Assembly (NCBI GenBank): GCA_936450465.1
Contig: OW388297.1
Coordinates: 48,002,130-48,066,129, forward strand
Direction of reading: 5' to 3'
Origin: Gibbula magus
Lineage: Eukaryota > Mollusca > Gastropoda > Trochida > Trochidae
DNA: 64,000 nucleotides
Every line of letters begins with the position of its first letter. Position 1 is the first letter of the stretch. The notes below the pieces were generated by a model. It had not been told where the DNA came from and did no database searches. It worked only from the letters and a program-made list of their open reading frames with translations. The translations under genes and the position numbers were made by a program. This document shows, one piece after another, positions 59,426 to 64,000 of this stretch.

Positions 59426-61880
59426 TTGAAAAAAAGAACCATGGGTTCTGTAGCTCACCAGGGTTTATACTGTTACATGATGAAAAGAAAATATAGAAAA
59501 CTTAGAAGAAAATATAAGAGGACTAGGTTAAGGGTTGATAAGGATAATGTAAGGACATGTAATCGCCTATACAAAAATACTGTGAAACGGCAATATAAAA
59601 AGTTTGTAAATGAAACTAAAAGTAATTTTTCTTTTCTTGCTAAGAATGACCCTTCAGCATTTTGGAAGTTTTTTAAGGACAAAAGAGAAGAGAAAACTTC
59701 TGTATCACTTAATGACTTCCATGACTTTTTCAAAAATCTAAATGCCGCTGATGGAATTGATGATAATGTTGTTAACATTGATTTTGATAAGATTCAAGAA
59801 AATTATGTATTAGATAGGAAAATTACGATTGAAGAAATCATGAAGTGTATTGATAATCTTAAATCTCGTAAGGCTGTTGGAATAGATAGAATTGAGAACG
59901 AGCATATTATTCACACAAGACATGTGTTTTTAGAATTATATCATGAATTATTTAATTTAATATTGGAATGTGGTTCAGTACCCCAATGGTGGTTGATAGG
60001 TATTATTAAGCCCATTTACAAACAGAAAGGTGATGTACATAAGCCTGAAAACTATAGGCCAATAACAATTTTGTCATGTCTGGGAAAACTTTTTACTTCT
60101 GTTTTAAATTACCGTCTTAGTATTTTTTTTTTATGATAATGATATACTAAGTGAGGCACAGATGGGTTTTCGAAAAGATTACTCAACGCTCGACAATATT
60201 TTTGTTTTAAATGGATTAATTGATATACTTAAAGCTAAGAAGAAAAAGTTTTATAGTGTTTTCATAGATTTTCAAAAAGCTTTTGATAATGTATGGCGTG
60301 TAGGTCTTTGGCAAAAACTTATCAATAACGGGATTTCAGGGAAAATTCTAAAAATTATTTGTAATATGTATGATAATATCAAGTCATGTGTTTCATCGGG
60401 TGGAAATGACTCTGCATATTTTGACTGTTGTAAGGGCGTACGCCAGGGAGAAAAGGTGTCACCTTTACTTTTTTCATTGTTTATAAATGACGTTGAGTCA
60501 TATTTGGCCTCTAATGATAGCAGTTGTATTGAAATAGAAGATATCTATGGATTTGTAAAGATTTTTGCATTGATGTACGCCGATGACATGGTTTTATTTG
60601 CCGATAGCCCGGACAAGTTGCAGCATAATATCAATGTTTTTCGAGAATATTGTATCAAGTGGAAGTTAAATGTGAATATTAAGAAAACTCAAGTTGTTGT
60701 ATTTGGATCTGGAACGGCAAGGGTGAATTTTCGAAAATATTATTTTGGTGATGTTACTTTAAATATTTCTGATAGTTATACTTATCTTGGAATAATGTTT
60801 CATAAGAATAGAAAGTTTAATGTTGCAATAACAGCGTTAAGAGATCAAGGCCTGAAAGCAATGTTTTGGTTGTTATCAAAATCTAGAAATCTACATTTAC
60901 CACCAGATTGTCTGTTTAAAGCATTCGATCATATGATTGTTCCAATATTATTATATGGCTGTGAGGTGTGGGGCCCCTGTAACTCTGAAAAATTAGAACT
61001 AGTCCATAGATTGTTTATGAAAAAGGTATTCAATTTAAGAAAATGTACACCAGCTTATATGTTATATGGCGAAACGGGACGATTGCCCCTGCATGAGTAT
61101 TATTATTAAAAAGAGAGTTTTATCTTTTTGGTGTAAACTTCTAAATTGTGAAAACAGTAATAAACTTTCATGTAAAGTGTATTCTAAATTATTAGCAGTT
61201 GAAAATAGTACTGAATACCGGCCACCCTGGATAAATTATGTAAAAACGATTTTAGATGATTGTGGTTTGTCATATATTTGGTATAATCAAAATTATGTTA
61301 ATAAAAATTGGCTCCTCTGCAAAGTTGAACAAATCTTAACTGATCAGTTTATAACACAGTGGCAATATGAAAGGACGTTATCATCCAAAGGAAAAATATA
61401 TGACTGTATAAAACCAATGTTTGGTCTTGAAGATTACATTTTGCTACCAACAAAGGTTTCACAACCTATTTTGAAGTTTAGAACAAGTAATACTAAACTT
61501 CCTGTTGAAGTTGGTCGTTGGCATCATGTTCCTTATAGTGATAGAAAGTGTTTGATGTGTAACTCTGGTGTGGTGGGTGATGAATATCATTATATTTTTG
61601 AATGTATTTCTTTATTAGAAAATAGAAACAAACTATTACCAAAATATTGTTGTACGAGACCTAATTATTTTAAAATGCATAGCCTCTTTACAGAAAGACA
61701 TTGTACAACTGTTGACAAGCTAAGTAAGTTTATAATATGTATCTTTGAGCAACTACAAAAATGTCAATAATAACTCTGCCGCGTTGTTACATTATACTGT
61801 ATTATTATTGATGTAATAATGTACTATGTACCACTGTGAGTGGTTTTAGTGAATAAAAGAACTTGAACTTGAACTTGATA
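59426..61880 (+). pseudogene. 5'-truncated non-LTR retrotransposon (LINE), reverse transcriptase with two frameshifts
   Basis: Three overlapping frames: 59426-60136, then the frame through 60162-61109, then the frame through 61066-61770. RT motifs in order: ENYRPITILSCLGKL, MGFRKDYSTLDNIF, FIDFQKAFDNVWR, GVRQGEKVSPLLFSLFIND, LMYADDMVLFAD, and a thumb with LNVNIKKTQVVVFG. The C-terminus has a Cys/His knuckle RKCLMCNSGVVGDEYHYIFEC. The endonuclease domain is missing (5' truncation). Breaks are at a T9 run (~60121-60131) and at an ATT repeat (~61097-61108). The 3' tail ends AATAAAAGAACTTGAACTTGAACTTGA-like, i.e. (CTTGAA)n, pointing to a CR1/L2-type LINE (inference). Confidence 0.88.
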
Positions 61881-63005
61881 TTGAAGACTGACATCGATTG
61901 TTCTCCAGATAAAGTATACTCACTTGACATGATTTGAATGATACGATGATCACGAAAAAAATTCATTTTCAGTATTCGGGACGTAGCGGTTCTGGGGAGG
62001 AAGTCGAAACCTTTGTTGCCTTGTGATGGAAGTTGCTACATTTTCATTAGACTCACCCGTGATCGAGTTACTTCTGACTAACTCACTTCGTGACTTAAAG
62101 AGAGATGAAACCGACGATTCCTGTTTAAAAGATAATTTAAAATAAAAATGACATGCATTAACCGGAGGTCAACGTTAAGTTTATGAACTTTACTTTTTCT
62201 TTTTTTGAGCTTTCAAAATATTTTTGACTTGCAAGTTTACATGCAGAAATCTGTAGTGTATATACAGGACTTTTAAAACACAACCCTTTTGCATGATTGG
62301 GAAAGCATAACCAGTTAACATAATCATCATCATATATAATTACTAGTATAACTAGTACGATGATGTTTTGCAAAGTTAACTTTGTACTGCGCAGACGTTT
62401 TGTTCTTATTTTACATCAATACTGCACACAATCATGCACCAACGAAGACCCCGTCATGCATAGCATCACAACTCTTTCACTGACTATATATTTACGTGTA
62501 TTTGTATTAAAATAATTCTGAAATGTTTTGTCAGGGTAGAATATATATGACCACATCATTTATATGATTTATTGACATAAATAAGGAAGGGAACATGCAT
62601 AAAGAACTTATTGAGTATTAAATTCAAATATAAACGTAAAAGAAACACGTTGATCGAACCTTATTAAACTGACTTTTATATATTAAACAATTGAAACTCA
62701 AATTCCAATAGCTGCATAGTCACACATACATTACAGGATTGTCTGATGTTTATTCTCACCTATCGGCTTACGTGCGGAGGTCGACTCATTATAAATACAA
62801 TCTCTATGTCTACATGCATACTGAAAGCGATACCCAAATTCCCAAGAAATATTGATACAGGAAATATTATGACCTTACATCATTATCATAAATATGCGGC
62901 ATTTAAGCTCTATACGCTTTGAATGCTATATTACAAGGAGGGTTTAAACAAGGCGAACATCTTGGTCCATATTTATTACTTACAAACATGTAGATTATTT
63001 GAACG
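61881..63005. other. Intergenic AT-rich DNA
   Basis: No exon, RNA gene or repeat recognised between the LINE tail and the possible first exons to the right. Confidence 0.4.
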
Positions 63006-63058
63006 ATGACAGAAACCCGCATATCCAAAGGAGTTTTCTACAAGCCAGAAATTACTAG
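63006..63058 (+). CDS. Possible first exon of an unidentified + strand gene
   Basis: ATG followed by MTETRISKGVFYKPEIT and a consensus donor AG/GTGAGT in phase 2. Composition is less AT-rich than its surroundings. The protein is not recognised; the rest would lie right of the window. Confidence 0.35.
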
Positions 63059-63472
63059 GTGAGTGATACTCTGTTTGTTTGAATAGAAATATATTCAATG
63101 GCTTAATGATTGCCGATTTTATTATTCAACTCTTTGTCTTCTTATTGATACATAACTGCTTCTGATGTCGAATCACCTTTGATTTGATGAATACATGTCA
63201 ACACAACACAGCTTCTCATAAATTCGTAAATGGAAAGATGTAGTACTTGTCTCATTTTATAATAATATTTTACGTTTATTGGCTGGTCCATTTCTTCATA
63301 ATGTGATTTCAAAATTTAAAAAAAAGACGCTCGCATGTTTAATTGTATTGCCGACTTTCTAACTTTCAGTAATTTAACTACCGCGGTAAACGTGAAACAC
63401 TCTTGAACAAAAATCTTTAAATTTAAGATCATCTCACCAAACTACGAATACTGATGATAGAAGAATAGGAAA

Positions 63473-63558
63473 ATGGCTACAAGATCCGGAATAGTGAACA
63501 ATGGGTTCGAATCTGAAGATGGTGCCATTAACAGTCACGAGGAAACAGAGAGGAACAG
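63473..63558 (+). CDS. Possible alternative first exon, same phase
   Basis: ATG in a strong context (AAAATGG) opens MATRSGIVNNGFESEDGAIN, then SHEETERN, and can end AG/GTTCGA, also phase 2. The donor is weak (+3 T). Without splicing the frame ends at TGA near 63615 (47 codons). Two nearby starts ending in the same phase fit alternative first exons of one gene; this is inference. Confidence 0.3.
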
Positions 63559-64000
63559 GTTCGACTCTTTCAGCTGCATCCCAAAAGTCTACTCACATTT
63601 TTTCATATGCCTGTGATAAATTGATAATAACTCTTTTGTGAATGGATGCCGTTTTTAACACAGAAAGTAACTGTAACCGAACATATTTGTTTTCTGTGAA
63701 TTCCATGGTTTGTAAATCATTACTGTAATATGTCTTCGGAATAACATTTTTTCTTCTATCTTATTCATGCATTGACTTTTGACGTCAAATTGTCGTCAAT
63801 TGTGTAATCTTCGGGGAAATTTACACCGTACGTCCATTTGAAAGTGACTCTTTCATCAAACTATCCTTAATCGTTGTTATTTGCTTCAATAACTAAGAGC
63901 AAAATAGAAAATAAACCAATTGTTTGTGTTTTCGCACTTTTTCAATCGCTTTAATTACAATACGATGCTAACAAACAAACAAAGAAATTCTTAGAGATTA

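Overview
The window is animal genomic DNA: GC-richer exons with GT/AG junctions sit in AT-rich introns full of tRNA-derived SINEs, MITE-like foldbacks, a mariner, a non-LTR retrotransposon and several elements built from ~150 bp tandem cores, an ACGG-type tetranucleotide run and a terminal GC hairpin. That last architecture is the one described for the molluscan 'pearl' / Helentron-related non-autonomous elements, so a marine mollusc (perhaps a gastropod) is the best guess. This taxonomic call is inference.

Two large genes point at each other. On the + strand, 22 exons (3729-16570) encode the C-terminal ~1140 residues of a supervillin homologue (SVIL): a basic/acidic linker, a series of gelsolin-like repeats and a villin headpiece, followed by a ~1.7 kb 3' UTR. 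Its 5' end lies upstream of the window. On the - strand, 24 exons (55733 down to 26580) encode an essentially complete inversin homologue (INVS/NPHP2, ~942 aa): N-terminus, ankyrin repeats, three IQ-type motifs and the conserved C-terminal tail. All exon phases join without a break. Between the two 3' ends (about 18.3-26.4 kb) lies mostly repeat DNA.

The strongest unusual signal is in the inversin gene. Directly at the 5' splice site of exon 19, which ends inside the second IQ motif, a 38/39-bp minisatellite starts. It has 39 copies of the exon-end-plus-donor motif (the genuine donor plus 38 more) and is open in all three sense frames. A second exon of the same gene (exon 13) independently has a 3 x 28-bp tandem repeat whose unit also contains the exon end and its splice donor. 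So one gene carries two arrays of tandemly copied 5' splice sites, which could generate alternative donors and, in the large array, in-frame 13-residue additions to the IQ region.

The 13.4-kb inversin intron 18 holds pearl-like elements, a near-intact mariner with one frameshift, an outer pair of inverted repeats around that mariner, and a long perfect-like hairpin. Upstream of inversin are a GA-rich tract, a possible alternative first exon, a 5'-truncated LINE with two frameshifts, and, at the right edge, two possible first exons of an unidentified + strand gene. There are no prokaryotic features, CRISPR arrays or rRNA genes, and no stand-alone tRNA gene.
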